From Acanthacorydalis orientalis (Eukaryota; Arthropoda; Insecta; Megaloptera; Corydalidae), in the NCBI GenBank assembly GCA_034766995.1, contig CM068314.1:29219708-29283707 (forward strand): 64,000 nt of DNA, given 5' to 3'. Below, piece by piece: positions 47,390 through 59,700 of the stretch (its first letter is position 1; every line of letters starts with the position of its first letter). The notes beneath the pieces were generated by a model, which saw nothing but the letters and a program-made list of their open reading frames with translations, had not been told where the DNA came from and did not search any database. The position numbers were made by a program, and so were the translations under genes.

Positions 47390-48680
47390 GTTATTAATTA
47401 CATGTAAATAGAATAAAATTACTATGGATGTGTGGATAAATTTTTTAAACATAAAGTGTATTTGTCAATTAAAAATTTGTCAATTTAAAATTTAATTTAT
47501 TTCTGCGGTCATTATTTGATTTTTTAACAATTCATAAAATGTTTAAGTAAGGATGGATTGTGCCGACTAGATATATTTGTTTATTGGATTGTAACTGTAT
47601 ATTAAAAATATTAATATTGATCCGATTTTTCTAACTTGACTGTTGTTAGCAAATTCAAGTTAATCAAGGAGGCAACCCTGCATGTATTAATAGCGCTAAA
47701 AGTGTAACGAATTATTAGTTCACAACTACTTCACTGTTACAAATTGAACACTGAGAACTTAATAATTTCGATTAGTTTTCGGTAAAATCAAAATGATTTT
47801 CTTTAACGTTCAACTTGCTTAGTGTTTGATGATGTCTAAAATAAAAATCTAAATATAATTATTTAAGTTTCTTATTAATTAATAAAATACTTTATTTTAT
47901 AATAATAGCATGTTTTATAAGAAAAAATAAAATAAAAATAGGAAAGTAGTTCATAAATCTTATTCATTCTTGATAAAAAAATATTTTCATTTCGGATATA
48001 TCTTGCATAAATACTGGCTGTTGTGCAAAGCGAGTAATTATGACGAACTGACAAATTAATTAAATAATACGAAAAACTTGTATAAATAACGTTTGTTTAA
48101 ACGTTAAAATATTTATTTAATTAGACATTTTCACACAACTCAAGAATAATAGTTTAAAATACAAATAGTTCCTTTTAATTTATTACACTAACGTATAGTA
48201 CATATATATGTATGTATATATATATATATATATAATAAAATTCCAATTAATTCACTATTTCTAATGTAAGTGCAATTTGTATGCAATGTATGTTTTTTAA
48301 TAATTAAAAACTCCATATCGCGTAAGTACGTACAGGTTTGTTCTGTACAATAATTTACTAGTTGTTCATTGGAAATAATTTATAGGAAATTGTTACTATA
48401 CAAACTGGTTATCCAATACTATTAACATTTATAGATGGCAAACAGTCTGATCGGTTGAATTTTCTTGCTAAAGTTAGTGCGTTTCCCACGATGCGTATGA
48501 AACGACTCTGTAAATAATAGTTGACGCATATCACGGGACAGTGTCACTCAAATATGATACAATATTACAGAGTTTTTTTTTATTATGCATGACGTGGTCG
48601 ATTTTTTTATTTACCTGATAGAAGGAAAACGATCGAACATTCACTCACGTATATTTATGGATTTATACATACATATGTGT
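47390..48680. other. A+T-rich spacer
   Basis: Near 47667-47685 the sequence ggaggcaaccctgcatg looks like a solitary transposon end (complement CAGGGTTGCC), with no partner found. A (TA)n run is at 48200-48233. A small richer patch at 48440-48545 has no coding frame. Confidence 0.5.
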
Positions 48681-48681
48681 T

Positions 48682-48771
<90 letters not shown>
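48681..48771. repeat. (TA)n microsatellite, 91 bp
   Basis: Nearly pure TA with a single ACA interruption near 48698. It is the longest near-perfect TA run in the window. Confidence 0.97.
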
Positions 48772-48772
<1 letters not shown>

Positions 48773-49097
48773 CTAAATCATTACAATTAATTTCAAAGCA
48801 GTATTAACACTTTAATTGAAAATACTCTATATATTTATGTGACTTAAATTATTGTGTTACAAGTACTTTTTATTAACTGACTTCTTAAGTATATATTTTC
48901 ACATATCTTATAGAAAATACAAAATAAAAGTAAAATTTTCAGGATTTTTTTAAAAAAATTTGATATTACACTCTCGAATACAATTATTTTAAAAATTTGA
49001 ATAAAAATAATTATAAATAATGTGATAATATAAGAAAACCCATTTTCTAGTGATAATCCTTTGTCATTAGAAAATGATTATATAAATTGCGTATTTA

Positions 49098-49140
<43 letters not shown>

Positions 49141-49350
49141 ATAATAATGTACTTTAATTGGTTTAATAATTCAAAATTGTTAGTTCTACATTCTGATTAT
49201 ATGTTGAATTGTATTATGTTGTTGTCAGATCACTGAATATTTATTATAATTTTAGGAAAGATTAAGCAATATGAAACCATATTTTCTAAAGTCATTGTAA
49301 CGTGATTAAAATGTCCGATGAGATGTTGAGTTCTTTGTGCTCCAACTACC

Positions 49351-49417
49351 AGCACAGTTGGCATAGCGGTTAATAGCATTTAATACTAGGCAAATAGTTG
49401 TTTTCTTCAAGCCAATA
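49351..49417 (+). repeat. tRNA-like relic, probably SINE-derived
   Basis: The sequence AGCACAGTTGGCATAGCGGT followed by TAATAGC resembles a tRNA D-arm with an RNA polymerase III A-box (TGGCATAGCGGTTAAT). Next comes CATTTAATACTAGGCAAATA, a decayed anticodon arm with ATTT/AAAT pairing. TTTTCTTCAAGCC is at the expected place and resembles a B-box (GGTTCAAGCC). Several arms no longer pair, so it is not a functional tRNA. A tRNA-headed SINE or a tRNA pseudogene is the best reading. No obvious SINE body or poly(A)-type tail is separable from the A/T background. Confidence 0.5.
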
Positions 49418-49429
49418 TATAAAAAAATC

Positions 49430-52228
49430 TATTACTTGTATTGGAGATAATTGTTAAATTTATACACGAATTATTATTAATAGAAAAATGATTATTCAGA
49501 AGATACATATTTTTTTTAAAAATTATTATGACTTATTAAACCTTGCTTTTGAATATTTATAGTTGGATACTAATACGGACTGAAAATGATTAGGACGTAA
49601 AATGTTAATTTCTGAAATTTCTATTACGATTCGTTAAAAAAACTACACAGAACCTTGGTTACAGAACCTTGAAATAACGCAATAAATTCAATGTTAGCAT
49701 TTTATCAATTGTAATAATACAAAAATGTGTTGTGAGATGAGCATTTATAATTATTATTTTGATATTTACAATCATTATTTGATCATATCTATGTGTCAAT
49801 TTTTATATATGATATTTTTTAAACATAAATAAATGTTAAAAATTAGAGAAGGTTAAAACAGAAATGGAAAAATATAAATAAGCCATTCAAGAACAGTTAA
49901 TCAAAAATACTAAATACTTTATCTTGATAACAAGTGATTAACCAAATTGATTCTTATTTTATCGACAAAAAAAGAAAATAAATAAAAGGTTCCGTATCTA
50001 AAAAGCTTCTCTATTCATCTAAATATCAAATGAAAAATAATTATGTTATTTTGACGTATGTATTTTAATTAAAATGTGTTCATTTTTGAAATATAAGAAG
50101 CACACACATACTTTTTTTACGAATAACTCGATATCTTAAACGTTACAATTGTTTAAATTGTTTTTTTTTAATTGAGTGTACTTATTAAATTAATTAAAAT
50201 GGAAAATCTATTAAAGCGATGCAAATTGTAGGAGAGAAAAAATCTAATGTTTTAAAAAAGAAAAGCACAAGTTTAAAGGCACAGAATCTTATCTATATTT
50301 TATATATTTTAAAAAGAATGTAAATATAGAATTTTGATGTTAGAAAACATTTTCCATTCTCTATAAGTAAAAAAAAATTATAGAAACTATGAAATTAAAA
50401 AATATTGAATATTTGTTGTTGAATTACTGAAAAAAGATGCCTTTTTTCAGCTAGATGCTACATTATGTATATGTCATGATATAATATATTATAGTACTTT
50501 TGTCTTTGAATTATCGAAATTAATATAAAAATTGATTTTATACTTTCAAATAAATTAAAATTTTATAAAGATAATTGTTTTTTTTTGTTCATCGGAAAAT
50601 GTTAGGTAACGTAATAGCTAATTGCCAGTTTTTTTCAATATTAAATCGTAATTAAATAAATATAAATGTATTATATTAAAAGTATTTAAGTAAAAATTGT
50701 GTTGTGTAATAACCGAGAAACTTTTATCATAGCGTGAGAGGATGGTGATAAGAAAAGTTTAAGACTGATTGATACTCTATAATTATTTTGTACACATATT
50801 TGTACAAAAAATTTAATATTAAAAATATTATGAATTGAACTATGTGAGTTTTAAACGCATTCACTTTTTCAATAAAATAAAATGTCATATTTTTTATCAC
50901 TTTCTGTACAAATTCCATAATTCAAATACGTTAATTTTATTACCAACTACATGTAAAATTCTGAAACTTGTCTATTTTAATATTTTTATATTATATTTAA
51001 CAATTTTTCATTTATTCATTTTCACAAGATGAAAAATGAATGCATATACGAGCATCTCGTAGTCGAAACGAATACTCAGATAACAAATTAAATCGTACTG
51101 AATTTGACTTAAATGTTATTAAGTTTGGATTTTGTTTAAATTTTAATTAATTAAAGACCCATTTAATAGTTTATTTACATTATCGACTTGCGTAGAAAAC
51201 TTGAACAAAAGTTATAAGAAACTTTTCTGACATTATTCGGACTGTAAACTAATATAATGATAGGAAATAATGTAAAACATCCATTATTCTTCTATATACT
51301 CGTACTATAGAACACTTCTTATCAATATGAAATGATTGTAAATATTTATAATAAAGATACATATCTAGTGTTTTAACCGACACTTCCATACTTATTGAAT
51401 TATGTTTATATGTAAATATACGTGCAGAAAAAAAATAAATTAGTTAATCTTAATGTTGTTTAACAACAGGTATTGTTCACTGGAAAAAAGCAGAACATAT
51501 TTTTTACCGTGTTAATGATGTTTGTTGTGGTAATATATTTGTGTGTTTTAAATTTCTACATAACCATCAACGTTATCAATCACAGCGTACACAAAGCATA
51601 ACAAAACTCTATATGTGTTTAAAATGAATTAATAGGCGTAGAGTATATCATTTCAGGTGTCATGTCACCTAAAAAAAAAGTTAATAATAATATGAACAGA
51701 ATACACCGTTGTCCTAAAATTAAATTAGACGTTTCATACATGAAAATAATTGTCACACATGAAAGCTAATGTGGCATCAAACTAAATATGTTTAACCAGC
51801 GTAACAGATGACTATATGCGACTATTTTTTTTAAATTAATGACGTTTGTTGTACGTTTTTTATATTTGGGTTGTTTTAGTGTGCTATCAACCCGTGTTTT
51901 CACTGTTGCAGACACTATTTTTTTATTAATGAGAGGTGATATTTACGTAGTATGTAGTCTGAACTAAAATTTGTTACAGTCTGGTCAACGAATTGCAGTT
52001 ACAAAAATAATCATCGTGTAATTATTTTTGTAATTGCATAATATTGCAATAATGACAGTCGTTTAATATTACAAATATCATTACTTTACTTATTTAGTTA
52101 TATTATATATTTGCAGTAAACTTATAAAGCTACTTTATGTACAATATTAAATATAAGCTTTTCTATCAATCAACTACTCGCTTTGTAACCCCACTTTAAA
52201 TGTATATATTTTTATTAATTGCCCTGTA
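49430..52228. other. 2.8 kb A+T-rich, no gene recognised
   Basis: Two segments around 51510 and 51836 look weakly alike (both begin TTAATGAyGTTTGTTGT) and may be an old direct duplication about 325 bp apart. Otherwise nothing is seen. Confidence 0.55.
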
Positions 52229-52314
52229 TTTTATCTACATCATCTTTTCTATTTGTGTTTTATCTACATCATCTTTTCTATTTGTGTTTTACTACATTGT
52301 TTTTTCTATTTGTA
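52229..52314. repeat. 29-bp minisatellite, three copies
   Basis: Two identical 29-base units beginning TTTTATCTACATCATCTTTT (52229-52257 and 52258-52286) are followed by a diverged third (52287-52314). The Phe/Leu-rich frame across it is an artefact. Confidence 0.92.
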
Positions 52315-52687
52315 TTTTCTATTCAAATATTTAAAACGTCTGTCTATCGTTATTTTTCCTGTAATACGTTCTTTCAATTTTTAAATCAAATTAGATGTTA
52401 AAAATATTACATTAAATTTAATAAATTGGTTTCATTATTTACCTATCATTGTTGTAGTTTATAACATATACTTTTTATATAATTGACTTTTTTATAAATT
52501 GTGCGATGATTTTTATAGAAAAATAAATTAAAATATATTTCTCTTTCTTATTTCTTAAACATGTCACAACTTTTGTTAATATGCTGCTTTACTAAATGAA
52601 TACTATTATATTCATTTTTAAAATTTATATACTTCCTTCAGTTAAAAAAAAATATTTATCTCCTTATTACATTATCATATATTTATG

Positions 52688-52746
<59 letters not shown>

Positions 52747-53289
52747 CATATTATAATACATAATCGATATTTTACTAAATAAATAACTTAATATTTAAAA
52801 ACAAATATTTACTCTTGTTTATAATAATATTTTCAATTCGACGAATTGAAATGACAATTAACAGAATTATTTGTTGAATATTTTACGGATGACTAAATAA
52901 AATTTTTATTGTTAATATTATGACTCAATTACAGAGATATTCTAAGAAACACATTAAAACATATCATTTTTGTTTCTTAAAAATGATTAAATATCTGAGA
53001 TGAATACATTTTTTAATGCAAATAAAAGTTTATTGACTGATTTTAAGTTATTGTAGTATATTTTCCTGAAAATATAATGTGTGAGTTATTTATAATATAT
53101 GTTTTTATATGCTTTATTTTTATATATGGTATTATATTGTAAAGCAATTAATAATTTAAAAAAAGAATAATATTTTTCATGATTATATATAACTTTAGTA
53201 CAGAATCGAAATATATTTTTTTTATTAAAAAAAAATTTTAGACATTTTTTCTATTTAACAACTTATTATTGAATATTTTGATCATACTA

Positions 53290-53420
53290 TTGAGGGTAAT
53301 GGCAGTCTTTGAAACACTAGTAAATAACCTAAATGATCAATAATCAATTACAGAATAATTTAATCAGAAAATTTTGTGGTATTCTGAGAATCATAATTTA
53401 TTTGTGAAAATGAATATTTA
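53290..53420 (+). repeat. Degenerate dispersed repeat, copy C
   Basis: Has the same order of motifs as copies A and D: GGTAATGGCAGTCTTTGAAA, ATGATCAATAATCAATTAC, ATTTTGTGGTATTCTGAG and TTTATTTGTGAAAATGAATA. It is weaker than A/E. Confidence 0.38.
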
Positions 53421-53856
53421 TGTGCAAAGAACTCTATAACTTGTTAATTCTTAAATCAATTCTTGATTTAGATTGCATGAGATTAAAAGTTTTTTAAGTA
53501 CTAACTGAAATATTAAATATAAATACTTTTATTTTTTAATATGAACTTTAGTGATAATATTTAAAAATGAAAATATAAAAAAAATAGATTTTCAATTTCC
53601 TACACATATTTTTAATTACTTTTGAACATTAAATTCTTCATATGATTTTTATTTTATTTCGTAACCTAATAATTTAAATGTTCAATAAAACAAAAATTAC
53701 ATTAAACACTTTTGATATCGAATTTCTTCCTAATTCTTTTAATATAGAATTTTATTTTATTTGGTCCCCTTTTTATTTAATTGGAGATAAAAACACTATA
53801 TTAAAAATTAATCGTAATTTTTTATTTGATTTAATTAATAAAAATAAAACATCTCT

Positions 53857-53857
<1 letters not shown>

Positions 53858-53921
<64 letters not shown>
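53858..53921. repeat. (TTA)n(TA)n compound microsatellite
   Basis: About eight ATT units pass into about 20 TA units. Confidence 0.95.
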
Positions 53922-53923
<2 letters not shown>

Positions 53924-54109
53924 CGAATGGGGATATTGTATACATTCAATTTTTATATTTAATAAATCACTCTCGTACTACAAGTAAGATGACATACAAA
54001 TTAAAATTGATGTTCTGCAAACAAATTAGTTTGTATAAATTGAATTGTTCCATTGCCATTTTAGTGACCTTTTTGTACGTCTGCATGTTTATTATCTGTA
54101 TGTGACAGC

Positions 54110-54400
54110 TATAACCTGTCAATTATTAACCGCACACGATTGACCTCCGGATTGAGATACAATGTCGCCACTTAAACATCTTAACCGAATAGTTGCATCT
54201 TTGTTTCAAATACGATTCGTTTATTGATGATGTCAAGGCGTCACGCTGTCACTGATTGTTGTTGAACGCGCGGCCAGTAAGGAAGTGGGGCTGCTGCTTG
54301 ACCGACGTAGCTGCCGCTGCGGCAACAGAGGTGCCTAATTGCTACTCTAGCTGAGCCGATTCTCAACGTACGTACACACATACACACATATGTTGTGTGT
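54110..54400. promoter_or_regulatory. GC-rich island
   Basis: This has the highest local G+C in the right half, centred on 54270-54340 (gaacgcgcggccagtaagg, gctgccgctgcggcaacag). Short frames through the core give Ala/Cys runs from a GCTGCC/GCGGCA repeat and stop quickly, so coding is not supported. A promoter, untranslated exon or enhancer is plausible. Confidence 0.35.
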
Positions 54401-55107
54401 CGCAGGTGTATATTATAATCGTATTAAGATTTTGAAACTCGAGACCTTTTTAAATGAAATAAATGTGCATGTACATCTCTCTTTACGTTTATATACGGTA
54501 CGTAGGTACAAACAGTGGAGTTGAAACATTTTAATAGAGCTAGTAACTGCGATGACCTATCATCGTTTTTGTATATCTCGTTGTTGGTGAGTTGTGTAAT
54601 GTTTAATGGTACCTTAAAAATGATTATACATACAATCATACTCACGTATTTAAATATAGACTCTCATATATGAACACACACACACACTTATGGCATGTCT
54701 ATAGATTCATCTGAATTTATAAATTAGAAAAAAAATTAAACTCAAACTCTAAATAATTAAAATTAATTTTTCAATAGAAATTGAAGAACAGACCTAAATA
54801 GTTCATTATGTATAGCCTGATAATTATTTAAAAAAATGTAATTATAATTTTTAGTCCCTTTAAATGTTGCCTAATGTTTGAAGACATGAGTTGGTAGAGT
54901 ATTTTTATAAAAAAAAAATATTAATTCGTATCACAAAAAGAAAATGTATTTTTACAAACTTATTATCAAGATAAAATGTTCTAAAGGATATTGAAAATTT
55001 TATTGACAATATCTTATGCAAGATAAAAGAAGAAAAATAGGTTTTTCTAGTCAATTTTCAGTAAGAAAAAATATCTAATTGTAAAAATTCAAAGTAAAGA
55101 ATGAATC
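54401..55107. other. A+T-rich spacer
   Basis: The minus-strand frame 54424-54645 is not recognised. A short (CA)n lies near 54675. Confidence 0.6.
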
Positions 55108-55111
55108 TTAA

Positions 55112-55183
55112 CCCTTTGAGAGGATATGACGGATATATCCGTCCGTAAGAAGTCGGGCGCGTGCAAACTACTCACTTAAAGGG
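55112..55183. mobile_element. 72-bp TTAA-flanked miniature inverted-repeat element
   Basis: TTAA (55108-55111), CCCTTTGAG at the left end, AAAGGG at the right end and TTAA (55184-55187) make TTAACCCTTT inverted at both ends. CCCTTT next to a TTAA duplication is typical of piggyBac-type ends. The G+C-rich middle (gtccgtaagaagtcgggcgc) and an internal inverted GGATAT/ATATCC near 55122-55140 stand out from the background. Confidence 0.7.
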
Positions 55184-55187
55184 TTAA

Positions 55188-57299
55188 GAAAGACGTATTA
55201 TAAAGATATAAGTTACTGTTAAAAACATTTTTAATTAAATACACTATTAAATAATATATGTACATAAAGCCAAAGAGTTACATATAAATATTTTTATTTT
55301 ATTTCAATTAATATTTAAACGAGATTAGAAAATTACTGTTTTAAACTTTTTTAAAAGAAATTTTAATCTGTTAAAAGCTATTATTGAAATCGTTATACCT
55401 GTTATTTCTTGTGCAGGTGATTCTGTTCGAAATTTATTATTAAAACAGTTTGTTCATAAAATAGACATACATAAATATGTTTGTATATAAAATAAAAGTA
55501 AAAGTATTAATTTTTAATTGGGGGTAATTATTCAAATTTATGATAAATAAAGCTTCTGTTTTGACAGTAATACATTTTTACTTAATTTTATATCATTGAT
55601 CAATTATTAATATTCAAAAATATTTAATGTTTCTTTCTGTTTTCATCAAAAAAGAAATCAATGTCGTATAATTCTTGAACAAGCATAACTATAATCACTT
55701 ATACATATATTTAATATATAGAAAAAAAAACTGAAACTTTTTGAAATGTTTAATTTATTTGCTACTACCATTATACAAAATTATATTTCGATTTACTTTT
55801 TCCTGAAATGTTATGATACATAAGTGTATCTATTGTACGTCGTCTCAATGTAAATTATATAGAACCATTGATGATTTAACGTAAATTTTACGTTTCGCAG
55901 AACACATTTTTAAAACCACAGAATTATACTGTAACTACTTAATAACTTCAATAATACGTTATAAATCTGCAATATGCCAGCCATGAAAAAGGACATTTAT
56001 CAAAGTATGTTTATTTATAATATCCACCACACATCGAGCAATACACGAGATTTATGAGAGACTAATGTGCCTTCATTAAGTAAGTTCATTAAGTGAGCAA
56101 AAAATTTGTCTGGCAAAATTCAATTATTTACCGCTGAACTAGAGTTTAATATTCTTTGATAGTTTATGGCTAGACTTACTCTTGAATCTGTTTTTAATAT
56201 TTGAAATATCAAGATAATGGATTAGTTTTAAATGTGTTGGTTGTTCTTTTGTGAGAATTAACTTTCAACACGAAATAAACTACTAGATTGGTAATTATGA
56301 TTAACTAATTACATTAAATATACATTAATTATTTATAGTACAAATTGATTAATGTTTGAACAGGTATATTTCGAAATTTGTAGTTACTGAAAGTAAGAAA
56401 CATACTTTTCTAGTTTTTTTCCTATTTAGCTACCTTTCTTTAATAGTATTTTCATAAAATAAATTTTTTTGTTGAAAGGTTGTGAACGTTCCATATTATT
56501 TGTCAATGTAATTAATTTTTATGTTCATAACTTTTTATTAGGATTAATTAAATATACTTTCAAACCAATTCAAACAATTTACTTGTATCGAGATAAATTT
56601 GTTTGAATTTAATATTATCTTTGTTTCTTTTATTAAATATTACAATAAACTAAAATGATTTTTGAAAATGTACATAAAATATTCAAGAGATTTTTCTTAA
56701 ATTATTTATTCAACTTTTCGAGTGCAATTAAAATGATTCACTATATAATTTAATTTAAATGTTTATTTTTACTTTTACATTTTTATTTCAATATGCAACC
56801 AGTTTAAGTTTAGAAAATGGATTATAATATGTTGCAATGTCTTTACGATATGAAATTATTTTACCTTTTTTAATTTGTTTTATTCGAAAAAATACTTCAC
56901 AGAAACATATTATTACATTGAAAATATAACATTTATACCTGTTGTCGAATTACAGGTGTTTAATACTGTAAAATTGAAACAGGTGTATTAATATAATTAA
57001 CACCAGACGTACTATTTTGTTAAAAAAAAGTCTGTGTAGAAAAAATGAATTATAAATATGCGATTTGTTTTAATTAACAAATAAAAAAAGAAGTCGAATT
57101 GTTTGACAAATTAGGAACCGTCAAAAATAGCATCCATTATACGTTTCATCCCATAAATTATATGTACATTCATAATGTAAATTGTTTCCAGAATTATTTA
57201 AAAATTAACATGAAAGATACTCCACTATTATTTAAGACGGATATGATATTTGATGTAATTCTTAATTACTCCGTATATTATATGAATATCTTACATACA
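55188..57299. other. 2.1 kb A+T-rich, nothing recognised
   Basis: No coding frame, repeat pair or RNA feature was found. The frame at 57099-57302 has no motif. Confidence 0.65.
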
Positions 57300-57420
57300 T
57301 AATATTCAGTTTCATTAACGGAACTGAAAAAGTGCTCCGAGCACGCAACATCAAAGTAAAGGCTGTGTGCGCACGAATGTATCAGAGTACGTACGTTAGT
57401 TATAATAATTACTGAATATT
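57300..57420. promoter_or_regulatory. Small G+C-richer island
   Basis: Contains tgctccgagcacgcaacatc and ggctgtgtgcgcacgaatg. TGCTCCGAGCA is a 5-bp-armed palindrome. It is followed at 57479-57499 by an A-run. Confidence 0.25.
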
Positions 57421-58172
57421 CATTTTTCTGTACATATTTGTGTGTATTAGCATTTAGTCAGAAAAAGATATAACAAAAAACAAAAAAAAAAAAAAAAACT
57501 AGAAGAAAATAAAATGATATATGCACGTAACGACTGCCGTGTTATTTTATCTTCTATCTGTTATTTCATTATATATCGCCAAATATAAATTGCATATGTT
57601 TTAAATGAGTGACGAGTGATGTAAGAGGTTTGATTGAGGTTTGCGTATATTTCAAAGATACGTGTTAATGTACATAAACGTGTTATTTCATATGGAAAAT
57701 ATTATTGAAGCTTTAATGTCTTAATTCCATTATCTTATATGATTATATTTCGGGTGTTATTGTTCGTTACCATTTAAATTCCTAGTTTGAATATGTTAAT
57801 AACACTATTACTAGGTATATGTGAAGTTAACAAAAAATAAATATGGGTTTAGATTAAATTATATTGAATTAAATTCGTTTTAATAGCCTGTTCAGACACA
57901 TACTGTACATTAAACATATTAATTAAAATATATAAAAAGAAAAATAACATAAATATTAAAAGAGACGTATACATTCTGTACGGCAGAGTATTAATTCAAT
58001 ACAATAATATACTACTTATAGAGTTATATTTTTATACACTTTTTTAGAATATCTTGCAATTCTTTGTATTCTATTAAAAACCTCTTTATTATTGTAATGA
58101 AAGAAGATTAAGTATTGATAAGTTTACCTGGTAAAAACTTCTTCCAACCAGCCAGTAATCTTAAACAGGTGG

Positions 58173-58223
<51 letters not shown>

Positions 58224-58738
58224 CTGTAATTTAATATTACGATAGCTAATTCTAAAATCAGTTTTTAGTACAAAATATGACATGAACGAAAATGCTGTTT
58301 TAGATTATTGTTGAGATATCACAGTCCATATATCATAGATAATTTGATTTCTTAGATAACAATTATGGTTGAATATTTAATCAATGTATTCATATAATAG
58401 ATAATAAAAGTGTTGAATTATTTATTAAATATATTATTTAAATAAATTATTTCCAAAAAAAGTAACTTCAATATGAAATGTCTAAAAGTCTTATGAAAAC
58501 ATTTAAAATGTTAAAAATGCTATTTAAATAAATTTATATTATTCACCCTCAAACTAAACGACTTATCATCTCCCCTAATGTGACAACATTTACCCTGATT
58601 TGGTGGCCTATACAATTTGATCTCTACGTTGGTGGTGACATAATAAAACAGTGAAGGCGTTTAAAACTATTCGAATAAAAATTTTACAATATTTTGAAAT
58701 TGTAATAAAGCACTTACAGGCACTTGTTCGAATGTGTT

Positions 58739-58783
<45 letters not shown>

Positions 58784-58896
58784 TTATATATTTGTTTATA
58801 GCTTTTTTTAGTAAATAAATTTAGGGTTAAAAATGTTTAAATAATTTTATGAATATTTAAAAATTATAACTGTGAACCATTTCTTTCATAAACACG

Positions 58897-58937
<41 letters not shown>

Positions 58938-59039
58938 TGTGTGTAGTTCTATATCTATGACAAAATGTTGAAAAAGCAATCAAAATTATACTCATTTTAT
59001 TCTCAAACCGAACATCACAATCAAAGAACTTCCTGTATA
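57421..59039. other. A+T-rich spacer with three (TA)n arrays
   Basis: Arrays at 58174-58219, 58742-58779 and 58899-58934. Nothing else is recognised. Confidence 0.65.
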
Positions 59040-59700
59040 CGGAATATTTATTAACCGCAAGTGATTTATACGTAGAAGAAGCACGCGTACCCAAATGAGA
59101 GGGAGGTACAAAAAATATTTACCGCTTCGCAATAATTATTATTTCGATCAAAGTAGATATTTCGAGATAAAAATCACAGTGTTTGATCTCATTTCATATA
59201 ACCGCAAGGTGTTCCTAAAGGCTATGTGCCGATCTGATCGGTAGACTACTGAAGAAGCAAGACGACCATATGATGGTTTCAGTGCGTCTGCATATCAACG
59301 TTTCATTCTATTAAATCGTTATTGAATATTTACCAACTAATTCTATCATAAGTGGATGTATATATGTATACATTTTTATACACAGTTTGTTATGCGTTAG
59401 ATGTGCATGCACCCTCTTTCATTCAATCCGAAAATGATTTTTTTCGGCCAGTTTTCTAGCTGTACAGGTCAAAATTCATTATGAGAGATGAAGCGTAGGG
59501 GTCGTAACACACAACTGTATTTCTACCTGCCGATTTTTTTAATGAGAATCACAAAACAACATCTGACTTTTTTTACCTGTTAATACCAGTGCGAAACCCT
59601 TAAAATGCCACCTTGAGATGTGCACGGTTTTTGGAAAAAATGGCGCCAGATATACCCTTAGAGCAGACACTTAATGTGTTACATGATTTTTATCATTCTT
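59040..59700. promoter_or_regulatory. Extended G+C-richer island
   Basis: Two richer blocks occur: about 59200-59300 (atgtgccgatctgatcggta, which includes the palindrome CCGATCTGATCGG with a central base) and 59400-59690 (agggtcg-type and tggcgccagatatacccttag). No frame is convincing. Candidate regulatory sequence or decayed repeats. Confidence 0.3.

Larger units (their letters stand above)
52315..54109. other. A+T-rich spacer with microsatellites
   Basis: Includes (TA)n at 52691-52745, a dispersed repeat copy at 53290-53420 and a (TTA)n(TA)n array at 53858-53921. No gene was recognised. Confidence 0.6.

Noticed and set aside
47660..47690. Possible hAT-like end (complement CAGGGTTGCC)
   Set aside because: No inverted partner, target duplication or coding remnant could be found nearby.
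49351..49417. Functional tRNA gene
   Set aside because: Acceptor and T arms do not pair properly and the B-box is degraded, so it is listed as a relic.
51511..51900. Direct repeat of TTAATGAyGTTTGTTGT segments
   Set aside because: Similarity is convincing over only about 17 bases and then fades, which can occur by chance in this composition. Mentioned in the spacer entry only.
52229..52314. CRISPR-like direct repeats
   Set aside because: Units are contiguous without spacers and the context is an A/T-rich eukaryotic genome. It is a minisatellite.
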